From: Lacticaseibacillus rhamnosus
GTDB lineage: Bacteria > Bacillota > Bacilli > Lactobacillales > Lactobacillaceae
Assembly (NCBI RefSeq): GCF_900636965.1
Contig: NZ_LR134331.1
Location: forward strand, 2,356,001-2,420,000
Direction: 5' to 3'
DNA length: 64,000 nucleotides
Part shown: in pieces, positions 44,483-54,093 of the stretch
Numbering within the stretch: position 1 is the first letter of the stretch
Layout of the letters: the number at the start of each line of letters is the position of its first letter
Made by a program: the position numbers and the translations under genes
Notes under the pieces: model-generated
What the model was told of the DNA's origin: nothing
Database searches by the model: none
The model's input: the letters and a program-made list of their open reading frames with translations, nothing else

Positions 44483-46537
44483 ATGGCGTCAGGCTTGACT
44501 GCTAATAAAAAACTGCGGCATAAGATTACCGCGGCGGCTTTACTCGTAACCCTTGGTGTTGTCTATGGCGATATCGGGACATCACCACTTTACGTTATGA
44601 AGTCAATTATCGCTGGAAATGGCGGGATGGGACATTTCGATACCGATTTTCTAGTCGGGTCGGTTTCGCTGATCTTCTGGACGTTGCTGATTATCACGAC
44701 CCTCAAATATGTTCTCATTGCGTTGCGAGCGGATAACAACGGTGAAGGTGGTATCTTTGCACTTTACACCTTGGTTCGGCAGCGGGCGCGGTGGCTTGTA
44801 CTGCCAGCGATGATTGGCGGTGCGGCGTTATTAGCTGACGGGATGTTGACGCCAGCCGTGACGGTCACAACCGCAATTGAAGGTTTAAAAGGGGTCCATA
44901 TTAACGGCAACATTTTGATCGACAATCAACAACAGGTTATTTGGGTCACGATTTTGATCATTACCTTCCTGTTCTTCATCCAGCGTTTTGGGACTGACCT
45001 CATTGGCAAGGCGTTTGGGCCGATCATGTTTGTGTGGTTTACCTTCTTAGGCGTTGCCGGCTTTATTGCTTTATCAAAAGACTGGTCCATGTTGCGTGCT
45101 TTGAACCCTTACTATGCATTGCGTTTGCTGGTCAGTCCGGATAACAAAATGGGTCTCTTTATTCTAGGGAGTATTTTCCTGGCAACGACTGGGGCGGAAG
45201 CGTTGTATTCGGATATGGGCCATGTGGGACGTGGCAATATTTACGTCAGCTGGCCATACGTTAACCTATGCTTAGTGTTGAATTATTTTGGTCAGGCAGT
45301 CTGGCTTGATCGCCATGCTAATGTGAGTGCTTATAATCAGATTAGCGATTTCAACCCATTCTTCCAAATGTTACCGGAAAGCATTCGCCTAGGCGCAATT
45401 ATTCTAGCGACATTGGCTGCGATTATTGCCTCGCAGGCGTTGATCTCCGGTTCTTACACGCTGGTTTCTGAAGCAATTAAACTGCGCTTTTTGCCGCGGC
45501 TGCACATTGTCTATCCGACACGGCTTAAAGGACAGCTCTACATCCCCATGGTGAACACGATTTTGTGGCTCGCCTGCTTGGCTATTATTGCTTACTTCAA
45601 AACCAGTGCCGAAATGGAAGGCGCTTACGGTCTAGCCATTACCATCACGATGTTAATGACGACCTTGTTGCTTTATCAATATCTGCGCGCTCGCCACGCC
45701 CCAACCTTGATCGCCTTGGGTACCTTGATCTTCTTTAGCGCGATCGAAACCGTCTTCTTCATTTCCAGCGCCGTCAAGTTTCTCCATGGCGGCTATGTCA
45801 CGGCCATGATCGCGTTTGTCATTCTGGCCATTATGTACGTTTGGCAATACGGCGGCCGGATTCGCGATGATAACACCTACCGCGCTGAAATGGCCTCACT
45901 GTTTGCGTATAAAAAGCAGCTATCCGAACTTCGCAGTGATCCGGAATATCCAACCTACACCACCAACTTGGTTTATATGACGCAGATTGCCGATGATCAC
46001 TACATTAAAAAAGAAATCCTGTACTCCATTTTGGATAAACGACCAAAGCGCGCCCGTGTCTACTGGTTTGTCACCGTTAACGTCACGGATGAACCATACA
46101 CGGCACAATATACAACTGATACGTATGGCACTGATTATATGGTCAACGTGCAGCTGTATCTAGGCTTTCGGATGGAGCAGCAGGTCAATGTTTTCCTCCG
46201 CCAGATTGTGAATGACATGATGCGCGAAGGTGAATTGCCAACCCAACCGCAAAAATACACCACCATTCCGGATCGACAGGTTGGTGATTGGACGTTTGTC
46301 TTGCTGCATGAAGAATTGTCACCGCAAACTCAGATCAAAGGTTTTCAGAAGACGATTATCCAGGCGCGGCTATGGCTTCAGCGCGTGACAGTTACACCTG
46401 CTCAATGGTTCGGTTTGGAATATGCTGACACCTTGGACGAAACCGTCCCGCTTGTACTTGGTAAGATTCCGATCACCAAGTTAACCCGCCTAAGTCGTTC
46501 GCAAGTTGATGCCCAAGCCGAGGATGAAGACGACTAG
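44483..46537 (+). CDS. kup: Potassium uptake protein Kup
   Basis: 684 residues; CAGGAGG precedes the ATG. The N-terminal signature GVVYGDIGTSPLYV and about twelve membrane segments (to about 455) are followed by a cytosolic domain of about 230 residues. KUP proteins import K+ with H+. In lactic acid bacteria related Kup transporters are controlled by cyclic di-AMP; that is known for the family, not visible here. No riboswitch is seen in its short leader. Confidence 0.95.
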   Translation: MASGLTANKKLRHKITAAALLVTLGVVYGDIGTSPLYVMKSIIAGNGGMGHFDTDFLVGSVSLIFWTLLIITTLKYVLIALRADNNGEGGIFALYTLVRQRARWLVLPAMIGGAALLADGMLTPAVTVTTAIEGLKGVHINGNILIDNQQQVIWVTILIITFLFFIQRFGTDLIGKAFGPIMFVWFTFLGVAGFIALSKDWSMLRALNPYYALRLLVSPDNKMGLFILGSIFLATTGAEALYSDMGHVGRGNIYVSWPYVNLCLVLNYFGQAVWLDRHANVSAYNQISDFNPFFQMLPESIRLGAIILATLAAIIASQALISGSYTLVSEAIKLRFLPRLHIVYPTRLKGQLYIPMVNTILWLACLAIIAYFKTSAEMEGAYGLAITITMLMTTLLLYQYLRARHAPTLIALGTLIFFSAIETVFFISSAVKFLHGGYVTAMIAFVILAIMYVWQYGGRIRDDNTYRAEMASLFAYKKQLSELRSDPEYPTYTTNLVYMTQIADDHYIKKEILYSILDKRPKRARVYWFVTVNVTDEPYTAQYTTDTYGTDYMVNVQLYLGFRMEQQVNVFLRQIVNDMMREGELPTQPQKYTTIPDRQVGDWTFVLLHEELSPQTQIKGFQKTIIQARLWLQRVTVTPAQWFGLEYADTLDETVPLVLGKIPITKLTRLSRSQVDAQAEDEDD

Positions 46538-46588
46538 CTATTTTAGTCAGATCACAACACATTCACTAGCTTAGGCGGTGGCGCACAC

Positions 46589-46621
46589 ATAATGCGCTCC
46601 CCGGCGCCGGCTCGCGCTCAC
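46589..46621 (-). repeat. Structured intergenic repeat, deletion derivative
   Basis: ATAATGCGCTCCCCGGCGC is joined directly to CGGCTCGCGCTCAC: the outer helix without the middle. It lies between kup and ppdK, next to their shared terminator. Confidence 0.7.
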
Positions 46622-46623
46622 AG

Positions 46624-46685
46624 AAAAAAGTGTCCCAAAAGTCATGCATGTCTTCATCGACTGCTGACTTTTTGGGACACTTTTT
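46624..46685. terminator. Shared terminator of kup and ppdK
   Basis: AAAAAGTGTCCCAAAAAGTC pairs with GACTTTTGGGACACTTTTT with one bulge; T runs on both strands. Confidence 0.85.
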
Positions 46686-46756
46686 AAGTACAGGTATTGT
46701 TGAAAATACAGCCTCACACTGCTTGACGGCTCACACCAAATCTGTCCGTCTGCAAT

Positions 46757-49387
46757 CTAGGCACCGGCTTTAACTTTTTTCATGGCGCGCAAGGCTGCTT
46801 GAGCCGCTGCGAGTCGGGCAACCGGCACCCGGTAAGGCGAGCAGGAGACGTAGCTGATGCCAATTTGATCAAAGAACGCCACTGAATCCGGATCGCCGCC
46901 AACTTCGCCGCAGACTCCGATCGGCAGTTGCGGATTTGTTTGACGACCGTTTGTAATCGCCATGGCCATCAATGCGCCTACGCCTTCTGTATCAACTGTT
47001 TGGAAAGGATCATTCGGAAGAATTTTCTGCTCCAGATATGCGGGTAAGAAGGATCCCACATCGTCACGCGAATAGCCAAAAGTTAACTGGGTAAGATCGT
47101 TCGTCCCGAAACTGAAGAAGTCGGCGGCGTGAGCAATTTTGTCCGCGGAGACGCAAGCGCGCGGGGTTTCGATCATGGTACCAACTTCATAGCTCACCTG
47201 CATCCCTTTTGCGGCGGCCAGCTGTTCAATTTGCCGAACAACCAATTGCCGCACCCAACGCAACTCGGTTTCCGAATTGGTCAAAGGAATCATGATGTGC
47301 GGTGTCACCTGCATCCCTTCGTCGGCTAACCGGAATACCGCATGCATCAGCGCCCGCACTTGCATGGCGTAAATATCCGGATAGGTCACGGCTAGGCGAT
47401 CCCCGCGATGGCCTAGCATCGGATTGACTTCTTTCAAGGCTGCCATCCGTTCGCGTAACTGATTTTGCTCCAACCCCAGCTCATGCGCGACTTGCCCGAT
47501 TTCACGCTGGTCATGTGGCAAAAATTCATGCAGCGGTGGATCAAGCAGACGAATCGTGACGGTTTTACCAGCTGCCAAGCGATATAGCTCGTAAAAGTCC
47601 TGCTCCTGCATTTTCTCTAATGCGGCCAAGGGTGCCTTGCGTCCGGCTGCATCTTTTGCGAGAATCAACCGACGCATTTGTAACAATCGTTCTGGTTGGA
47701 AAAACATGTGCTCGGTGCGCGTCAAGCCGATGCCATCAGCGCCAAAAGCCAAGGCCTGCTGCAGATCCTTAGGTGTGTCGGCATTCGTAAACACGCCCAT
47801 GCGGCTGGCTTCCTTTGCCCATGCTAACAGTGTCGCCAGACTATCCTTGACCAAGGCAGCAGTGGTCGGGATTTGGCCGCGATACAAATTGCCGGTTGTC
47901 CCATCAACGGATACCCAATCGCCTTCATGCAGCACCGTATCGCCAACAGTCGCGGTTTTGGCATGTTCATCAACGGTTAAGGCATGCATCCCCACGACAC
48001 CGGTTGCCCCCATGCCGCGCGCGACCACAGCTGCATGTGACGTCATCCCGCCGCGCGCAGTCACAATGGCCTGACTGACAATCATCCCTTCAATGTCTTC
48101 CGGCGAAGTGTCTTGACGCATCAAAATCACTTGATGGCCCGCTTCATGAGCCGCTTTGGCTTCTGCCGCCGTAAAATAAACCTCCCCAGTTGCCGCCCCT
48201 GGTGATGCCGGTAAACCGGTAGCCAAAATCGTATGTGCCTGCAACGCCTGCGGATCAAACTCCGGATGCAACATGTCACTCAATGATTGCGGTTCAATAC
48301 GCAACAACGCGGTCTGGCGATCAATCAAGCCTTCGTTAACCAAATCTATCGCAATTTTAACAGCGGCCGCCGGTGTCCGTTTACCATTACGCGCTTGTAG
48401 GAGATAAAGTTGGCCATGTTCAATCGTGAATTCAAGATCCTGCATGTCGCGATAATGCTGCTCCAACGTGGTCGCGATCGCTGCCAGCTGATTATAAACT
48501 TCAGGCATTTGATCGTGTAAAACCGCGACTGACTGAGGCGTCCGCACTCCTGACACCACATCTTCACCTTGGGCATTCAAAAGATATTCGCCAAACAGCG
48601 CGCGTTCCCCAGTCGCCGGATCACGGGTGAAGGCCACGCCGGTTCCGGAATCAGCGCCAGCATTACCAAAAACCATCGTCTGAACGTTCACCGCGGTTCC
48701 CAAGTCTTCGGGAATGCGATTTTCGCGTCGATAAACGACTGCCCGCCGATTATTCCATGATTCAAATACTGCCGTCACTGCCGCCAGCATTTGCGCTTTG
48801 GGCGATTGTGGAAATGACTTGCCTGCTTCAATATAAAGCTGCTTAAATGCCAGAATGATTTGCTGCAGGTCAGCGGTTGTCAACGCCAAGTCAGAGTCAT
48901 ACCCATTTTGGCGTTTCACGGTGGTTAAAATGTCATCGAATCCTTTTTCCGACAAGCCGTAAACCACGTTACCAAACATCGCCAGTAAGCGGCGATAACT
49001 GTCATACGCAAACCGGGGATCGGCAGTTTCCCGGGCGAGTGCCTGAACGGTTTGATCATTTAAGCCGATGTTCAAAATGGTATCCATCATGCCTGGCATT
49101 GAAATCGGTGCACCGGAACGAACCGACACCAGTAATGGCGCAACCGGATCATCGAATCGTTTCCCGGTCGCTTTTTCTAACGCCTGTATGTGTTGATCCA
49201 GCTCGGTTAACAACGCTTCTGAAAGCCCGTGATGCTGTTGATAATCGTGGCACGCAGCAGTTGTGAGCGTAAAACCCGGAGGCACCGGCAGGCCAAGATT
49301 GGTCATTTCGGCCAGATTGGCACCTTTGCCACCCAATAATGCCCGCATCTCCATATTACCTTCCGCAAACGCATAGATTTGTTTCAT
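46757..49387 (-). CDS. ppdK: Pyruvate, phosphate dikinase
   Basis: 876 residues, the usual length. The N-terminal ATP-grasp part begins KGANLAEMTNLGLPVPPGF; the swivelling phosphohistidine domain has TARGGMTSHAAV with His451 and the regulatory Thr449; the C-terminal PEP-binding part has CGEVGGDPDS. It converts pyruvate, ATP and phosphate to PEP, AMP and pyrophosphate, a gluconeogenic step. Upstream sequence has a strong cre site and a motif shared with the CcpN-like gene. Its usual regulatory kinase/phosphatase (PDRP) is not next to it. Confidence 0.95.
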   Translation of the reverse strand: MKQIYAFAEGNMEMRALLGGKGANLAEMTNLGLPVPPGFTLTTAACHDYQQHHGLSEALLTELDQHIQALEKATGKRFDDPVAPLLVSVRSGAPISMPGMMDTILNIGLNDQTVQALARETADPRFAYDSYRRLLAMFGNVVYGLSEKGFDDILTTVKRQNGYDSDLALTTADLQQIILAFKQLYIEAGKSFPQSPKAQMLAAVTAVFESWNNRRAVVYRRENRIPEDLGTAVNVQTMVFGNAGADSGTGVAFTRDPATGERALFGEYLLNAQGEDVVSGVRTPQSVAVLHDQMPEVYNQLAAIATTLEQHYRDMQDLEFTIEHGQLYLLQARNGKRTPAAAVKIAIDLVNEGLIDRQTALLRIEPQSLSDMLHPEFDPQALQAHTILATGLPASPGAATGEVYFTAAEAKAAHEAGHQVILMRQDTSPEDIEGMIVSQAIVTARGGMTSHAAVVARGMGATGVVGMHALTVDEHAKTATVGDTVLHEGDWVSVDGTTGNLYRGQIPTTAALVKDSLATLLAWAKEASRMGVFTNADTPKDLQQALAFGADGIGLTRTEHMFFQPERLLQMRRLILAKDAAGRKAPLAALEKMQEQDFYELYRLAAGKTVTIRLLDPPLHEFLPHDQREIGQVAHELGLEQNQLRERMAALKEVNPMLGHRGDRLAVTYPDIYAMQVRALMHAVFRLADEGMQVTPHIMIPLTNSETELRWVRQLVVRQIEQLAAAKGMQVSYEVGTMIETPRACVSADKIAHAADFFSFGTNDLTQLTFGYSRDDVGSFLPAYLEQKILPNDPFQTVDTEGVGALMAMAITNGRQTNPQLPIGVCGEVGGDPDSVAFFDQIGISYVSCSPYRVPVARLAAAQAALRAMKKVKAGA

Positions 49388-49407
49388 GATAAAGCCTTCC
49401 CTTCGCT

Positions 49408-49423
49408 AAATATGACGTTATAT
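49408..49423. promoter_or_regulatory. Putative CcpN-type operator at ppdK
   Basis: AAATATGACGTTATAT lies 20-36 bases before the ppdK ATG, and a copy with one difference lies before the ccpN-like gene (50351-50366). Confidence 0.55.
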
Positions 49424-49460
49424 ATGTTCGCTATATAATGTATTATTTAGCCCGCGAAAA

Positions 49461-49474
49461 TGCAAGCGTTTACA
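49461..49474. promoter_or_regulatory. cre (CcpA) site at ppdK
   Basis: TGCAAGCGTTTACA (reverse TGTAAACGCTTGCA) matches the cre consensus TGWAANCGNTNWCA at 13 of 14 positions, about 75 bases before the ppdK ATG. Confidence 0.65.
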
Positions 49475-49613
49475 CTTAGAAATTGGTCTAATTCGGAAAA
49501 AGTTCAATTTCATAACGCTATATAATACACAAAAATCTTTTTGCAAGTGCGGCGATGCGCGGTTAATATAACAACCCATGTCACAACAAGAAACTTGCCT
49601 ATAAGGAATGTAA

Positions 49614-49658
49614 AAAGGTGTCCTATTTCTCGCCAAAATCGAGAAATAGGACACCTTT
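49614..49658. terminator. Terminator of ccpN-like gene
   Basis: AAAGGTGTCCTATTTCTCG pairs perfectly with CGAGAAATAGGACACCTTT. Confidence 0.85.
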
Positions 49659-49687
49659 AATTTGAAGCTGCAAATGAAAGCCCAGCC

Positions 49688-50302
49688 TCATGGTGCAAGT
49701 GTTTCAATTAAGTATTTAAAGATCCGGTTTTTAGTGATCTTGCCAATCACATGAGTGTCCCCATGTTTTTGGATCACAGGGAGTGAATCGACATTGTGTT
49801 TCAACAACAACTTGCTGGCCGCCATAATGGTCGTATCCGCCGTCACCGTCACGACATTGGGCATCCGCGTCATGACAATGCTGGCCGGTAAAGTGGTGTC
49901 ACGATCTGTAAAGCTGGCGCGCAATAAGTCCTTTCGCGAGATGAGGCCGACCAAGGCGCCATCATCATCTAACACGTATAAGGAGCCGACATCCGCCAAG
50001 AACAGCTTGGTTACCGCTTCTTCCATCGAGGTTGTCAGCTTAATTTCAGTCGGCGGCAATAATATTTTGGCAATCGGGGTATTAAACAGCGCATCGTTAT
50101 CGACTGATAAAACACTCGCTCCTTGGTAGGCATATCCAACTTTAGGCCGGGCATCTAAAATTCCAACCGTTGTCAGCAAGCGTAAGTCAGCGCGAATCGT
50201 GGCCAAACTAATCTTTAATTGCGTCGCCAGCATTTCCCCAGTCATCGGACTTTTTGCTTTTAGTAACTGAACAATTTTTTGTTGACGTTTAGTAAGTTGC
50301 GT
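49688..50302 (-). CDS. ccpN: CcpN-like HTH/CBS repressor, apparent ACG start
   Basis: 204 residues if read from ACG 50302. The N-terminal helix-turn-helix QLTKRQQKIVQLL...MTGEMLA and DLRLLTTVGILDARPKVGYAY match CcpN, followed by two CBS domains (about 75-200). CcpN represses gluconeogenic genes in Bacillus. No ATG, GTG or TTG lies between the in-frame stop upstream and the helix; AGGAGGA stands seven bases before the ACG. The next ATG, 50245, would cut off the first helix. So a non-AUG start or a mutated start codon is likely. It lies beside ppdK, its probable target. Confidence 0.8.
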   Translation of the reverse strand, partial: TQLTKRQQKIVQLLKAKSPMTGEMLATQLKISLATIRADLRLLTTVGILDARPKVGYAYQGASVLSVDNDALFNTPIAKILLPPTEIKLTTSMEEAVTKLFLADVGSLYVLDDDGALVGLISRKDLLRASFTDRDTTLPASIVMTRMPNVVTVTADTTIMAASKLLLKHNVDSLPVIQKHGDTHVIGKITKNRIFKYLIETLAP

Positions 50303-50350
50303 AAGCGCTCCTCCTCATGATTGCTAATCAACAGTATAACATTTTCAGGG

Positions 50351-50366
50351 AAATATGACGTGATAT
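50351..50366. promoter_or_regulatory. Putative CcpN-type operator at ccpN-like gene
   Basis: AAATATGACGTGATAT, 15 of 16 bases identical to the site at ppdK. Confidence 0.5.
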
Positions 50367-50401
50367 TTAATCGTTAATCACAACTTAATCCCAAATCTTG
50401 G

Positions 50402-50440
50402 TAAAATAAATCCGGCATGTAGCTAAACTACCTTGCCGGA
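50402..50440 (-). terminator. Terminator of phosphoglycerate mutase gene
   Basis: TCCGGCA-GGTAG pairs with CTAC-TGCCGGA with one bulge, followed by a T-rich run on the minus strand. Confidence 0.7.
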
Positions 50441-50446
50441 AAGTCT

Positions 50447-51118
50447 TCACAGTGTTTGTTTATTGAGAATGGTTAAATGCTGATCAAGCGTGTAGACGAT
50501 AGGTTGGGCATTGCCAATTTCAACTTTGTTAATACCAGCATCGCTAATAGCTTCCATGTACTTGACTAATGCCCGTAACGTTGAGCCGTGCGCCACGATA
50601 AGCTGATTCTTGCCGGCCATCAACCGCGGCGCCAGTTCGGCACTCCAATACGGCAACAGGCGCTCACTCGCATCGGCAAGACTTTCACCGCGCGGAATAA
50701 TCGTCGCCGGGTACGCGTGATAGCGCCGTGAACGACTGGGATGTGCCAACAACGGCGGATGCGCATAAAAGCTTCGCCGCCAGCTGGCAACTTGATCCGG
50801 GCCAAAAAGTTTCCGGGTCAGATCTTTGTTAATTCCGCGTAAGGCGCCATAATGCCGTTCGTTCAGACGCCAACTTTTAGTGATCGGCAGGTAATTCTGG
50901 CCGATTGCGTCCTGAACGATGTAGGCAGTCATAATGGCCCGCGATAACACGCTGGTATGCACATGCTCAAATAAGATCCCGGTCGCCGCAATCTTTTTGC
51001 CGGCAGCTGCTGCTTGAGCTTTCCCTTGCGCCGTTAATCCGACATCGGACCAGCCAGTATAAGTATTTTGTTGATTAGCAATGCTTTCGCCATGTCTTAA
51101 AAGGACTAATTTGACCAC
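50447..51118 (-). CDS. gpmA: 2,3-bisphosphoglycerate-dependent phosphoglycerate mutase
   Basis: 223 residues. The phosphohistidine motif [20 protein letters not shown] (His9) and [35 protein letters not shown] and [13 protein letters not shown] match dPGM. It interconverts 3- and 2-phosphoglycerate. Lactic acid bacteria often carry several dPGM genes, so this may not be the main one. Confidence 0.88.
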   Translation of the reverse strand: MVKLVLLRHGESIANQQNTYTGWSDVGLTAQGKAQAAAAGKKIAATGILFEHVHTSVLSRAIMTAYIVQDAIGQNYLPITKSWRLNERHYGALRGINKDLTRKLFGPDQVASWRRSFYAHPPLLAHPSRSRRYHAYPATIIPRGESLADASERLLPYWSAELAPRLMAGKNQLIVAHGSTLRALVKYMEAISDAGINKVEIGNAQPIVYTLDQHLTILNKQTL

Positions 51119-51275
51119 ATCACGGCCTCCTTAACCCAACTAGTATAACAATCTCAACGGGTTTAGGGTAGTCTGCTCGGCAGGTCTTTTTTGCTGCCAA
51201 GGCGTGAAAATGATAGGCTACTATTATTGAACTAAGCAAGGCACACTGCCTTAGCTTATAGAAAGAAGGATGCTC

Positions 51276-52394
51276 ATGGCCAAGTCGCATCAATCTGTCA
51301 CCATGGTCGAGCTTTTCTATGATTTGATTTTTGCCTATGCCGTTGGGCGAATGGCGCAGACTCTGGCAGTGCCGGTGCATGGGATGATCGCGCCACAAGT
51401 ACTGGTTGAATTTCTATTGATGCTGCTGGTTTTCTGGACCATCTGGACTTTTCAGACAGTCTTAATCGATCGTTTTTCACATCATGAAGTGACCCACAAC
51501 CTGTTTACGTTGTTCAACATGTTTTGGGTGATTGTCTTAAGCACCGCGATTAACCCTGATTTTGCTAAAACTAAGTGGCCATTTCAATTAAGTGCTGCGA
51601 TTCTCTTCTTGAGTCTTGCGAGCCAATACGGTCTGCTTTGGCGGCGAAAACACTCGCAACTCGCCAAAACATTTGGCATCACGCTGGCAGCTTGCAGTTT
51701 TGTGATTTTAATTTCGCTATTTATAAAGCCATACACCCTTTCATTTGCGGTCTTCTTTGGCGGTGTTTTAGCCGCTGGATTGATGCCATTGCTATTGCGG
51801 AACGTACTCAAAGCCACGCCAGCCGACTTAGGCAATCTCAGCACCCGTTATTCTCTATTGGTTTTACTGATATTTGGCGAATCGATCATTGGTGTGGCGG
51901 AAACCATTTATGCTGGTCTATCTTTGCAAGCAGGTCTTTTCTTCTTGGTAGTCATCTTATTGTTTATTGCCTACCAACTTGTTTATGACAACGGTCTCGA
52001 TCGCCGGCAAAAAACCGCGGGCTTGGCTGTTATCTATTTACAACTTCCATTACTGGCGGCCATTCTCAGTCTCAGTACGTTCATTCACTCGTGGCTGGCC
52101 GGGCTGCTTGATCCTCAATGGTTTGCGCTTGCCATCACGGTGACGTTGGCAGTTTATTATTTTAGCTTAATCGGATATCTTAGCGCCTACCCTGTCAAGC
52201 ACATTGACATCGGCTTCAAGCGCTGGTTTTACCTTGGTTTTTCCGTGTTGATTTTTGGTATTTTTAGCTTCATGACAACCATTATGCCATTACCCTTCAT
52301 GTTCGGACTCACCGCTTATCTATTAGCCAATACGCTTTATCTTTGGCAATTTATTCTCCATCCCAATGACGCGATGTATAATAAACTTGGTTAA
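51276..52394 (+). CDS. LtrA-family membrane protein
   Basis: 372 residues from ATG 51276, with AAGGA five bases upstream. About eleven membrane segments; the opening VTMVELFYDLIFAYAVGRM is the hallmark of the low-temperature-requirement A family. Its biochemical role is unknown. The 94-residue gene downstream begins 18 bases after its stop. Confidence 0.85.
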   Translation: MAKSHQSVTMVELFYDLIFAYAVGRMAQTLAVPVHGMIAPQVLVEFLLMLLVFWTIWTFQTVLIDRFSHHEVTHNLFTLFNMFWVIVLSTAINPDFAKTKWPFQLSAAILFLSLASQYGLLWRRKHSQLAKTFGITLAACSFVILISLFIKPYTLSFAVFFGGVLAAGLMPLLLRNVLKATPADLGNLSTRYSLLVLLIFGESIIGVAETIYAGLSLQAGLFFLVVILLFIAYQLVYDNGLDRRQKTAGLAVIYLQLPLLAAILSLSTFIHSWLAGLLDPQWFALAITVTLAVYYFSLIGYLSAYPVKHIDIGFKRWFYLGFSVLIFGIFSFMTTIMPLPFMFGLTAYLLANTLYLWQFILHPNDAMYNKLG

Positions 52395-52412
52395 ATGAAA
52401 GGGGAGCTCCAC

Positions 52413-52697
52413 ATGACAACTTATGATGTCACATTCAACACTGTCGATGGCAAGTCACTCATCAAGCGCAACGTCCAAAGCGATCACGAAAATGCTCGGG
52501 TTTGGGAGGACGCGGTTGAACGTTTTGATGCCGACCACCTTTACATCAAAATGAATGACAAAACAATGGTCAGCCTGTTGCGGCGTGCCGTTGTTCGCAT
52601 TGATATGACCGAACTGCCAAGCGATGTTGAAAAACGGGCAAATCGCCGCGACGAGTTCCGCAATGCCATGTACACGCTGAGCCAGATTGGCCTGTAG
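52413..52697 (+). CDS. Small protein of unknown function
   Basis: 94 residues from ATG 52413 with AAGGGGAG upstream. Mostly charged, predicted beta then alpha, no Cys, no membrane segment. It is probably co-transcribed with the LtrA-type gene. No family recognised. Confidence 0.75.
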   Translation: MTTYDVTFNTVDGKSLIKRNVQSDHENARVWEDAVERFDADHLYIKMNDKTMVSLLRRAVVRIDMTELPSDVEKRANRRDEFRNAMYTLSQIGL

Positions 52698-52839
52698 CAA
52701 TCCTGTTACGGGTATCAAAATGGATCAGCACATTTAGGACATCAGCCTCTAACCCACGTCATCAAAATCCTATCGATTCATACATATCGTAGTTTCTTGA
52801 TGTCAATACGGTCATGCTGATGTACAGAATCTATGTATC

Positions 52840-52885
52840 AAAAAAGAATCCCTTCAGCCTTAAAAACTGACAGGGATTCTTTTTT
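52840..52885. terminator. Bidirectional terminator
   Basis: AAAAAAGAATCCC pairs with GGGATTCTTTTTT; serves the small protein gene on the plus strand and the lactate oxidase gene on the minus strand. Confidence 0.85.
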
Positions 52886-52942
52886 CGGTCGAATCATGTG
52901 TCTGTACAACAAACACCGAGTTTAATTCATCAATGCTGCAAC

Positions 52943-54058
52943 TTAGTCAGCGTAGTTAAAGTGGGTTAACGGTGCATGCTTAACATCTTCAATCGTCTTG
53001 GTGCCGGCCAGCTGCATGATAATTTCCAACTCGTGATCAATCTGTTCGAACACGCTTTGAACACCTTGTGCACCACCTAAAGCCAAGCCATAGATAACCG
53101 GGCGGCCAAACGCAACCAAATCTGCACCGGCTGCCAATGCTTTGAAGACATGACTGCCACGACGAATGCCGGAGTCAAAGATGATCGGAACCTGCTTGTT
53201 AACGGCCTTGGCAATGGCAGGCAAAACATCAAATGATGCTGGGCCACCGTTTAACTGACGGCCACCATGGTTAGAAACATAGATTGCCGCAGCACCGGCG
53301 CCAATTGCCCGCAATGCGTCTTCAGGAGACTGAATACCTTTAACAATAACCGGCAAGTCGGTATATTCAGCAATCCGGCGAACGTCATCTTCATTAATCT
53401 TTTGAGCAGCAGAAGCATAAATTTCGCCGATGCCTTTACCCTTGCCATCGCCTTCAGAATACTTTTCCAGGTTCGGCATTGGAATCGGGAATTGGAAGTT
53501 GTTGATAATATCTTCTTCTCGATAACCATCAACAGTGGCATCAACGGTCAGAATAATCCCCTTGACGCCAGCCTTTTTAGCTTCGTCAAGCAAGCTCTTA
53601 TTGAAGTCCCAATCCTTGCTCATGTACAGCTGGAACAATTGCGGTGCTCCGTTGCCGGCCGCAGCAGTATCCGCGATTGAGGTTGAGCTATACGTGCTCT
53701 GCGCCATCAAACCACCGACTGCTGCCAAGCCGCGAGCGGTATCCTTTTCACCTTGGCTGTGGGCCAATCCCTGAGCCGCAGTTGGCGCCATCATAACCGG
53801 CGTCTTCAGATCAATGCCCAAAAAGTTGGTCGACAAGTCTGGAGAATCAATGTTCGACAAGGCCTTGGGAACAATCTGTGCGTGGTTAAATGCCTTGGTA
53901 TTCTCGGCAAGCGTCCATTCATCTTCGGATCCGCCAACGATATAGCCAAATCCACCTGTTGGAATAATCTTCTTGGCTTCACCTTCTAATGACGGCAAGT
54001 TCAAAATATCCAATTTCTTCTCTGCATCGCTTTGTTCGTAACCATTAACAACTGTCAT
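52943..54058 (-). CDS. FMN-dependent alpha-hydroxy-acid oxidase, lactate oxidase type
   Basis: 371 residues. The FMN-dependent TIM barrel shows YMSKDWDF, LTVDATVDGYREED, NHGGRQLNGGPASFD with the catalytic His/Arg, and DSGIRRGSHVFKALAAGAD. Length and motifs fit L-lactate oxidase of lactic acid bacteria, which makes pyruvate and hydrogen peroxide; an FMN L-lactate dehydrogenase cannot be excluded. AGGAGG precedes the ATG. A strong promoter dyad lies upstream. Confidence 0.9.
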   Translation of the reverse strand: MTVVNGYEQSDAEKKLDILNLPSLEGEAKKIIPTGGFGYIVGGSEDEWTLAENTKAFNHAQIVPKALSNIDSPDLSTNFLGIDLKTPVMMAPTAAQGLAHSQGEKDTARGLAAVGGLMAQSTYSSTSIADTAAAGNGAPQLFQLYMSKDWDFNKSLLDEAKKAGVKGIILTVDATVDGYREEDIINNFQFPIPMPNLEKYSEGDGKGKGIGEIYASAAQKINEDDVRRIAEYTDLPVIVKGIQSPEDALRAIGAGAAAIYVSNHGGRQLNGGPASFDVLPAIAKAVNKQVPIIFDSGIRRGSHVFKALAAGADLVAFGRPVIYGLALGGAQGVQSVFEQIDHELEIIMQLAGTKTIEDVKHAPLTHFNYAD

Positions 54059-54093
54059 GTGTCAAAAGCCTCCTGAATTGCTTACTTATTAGA

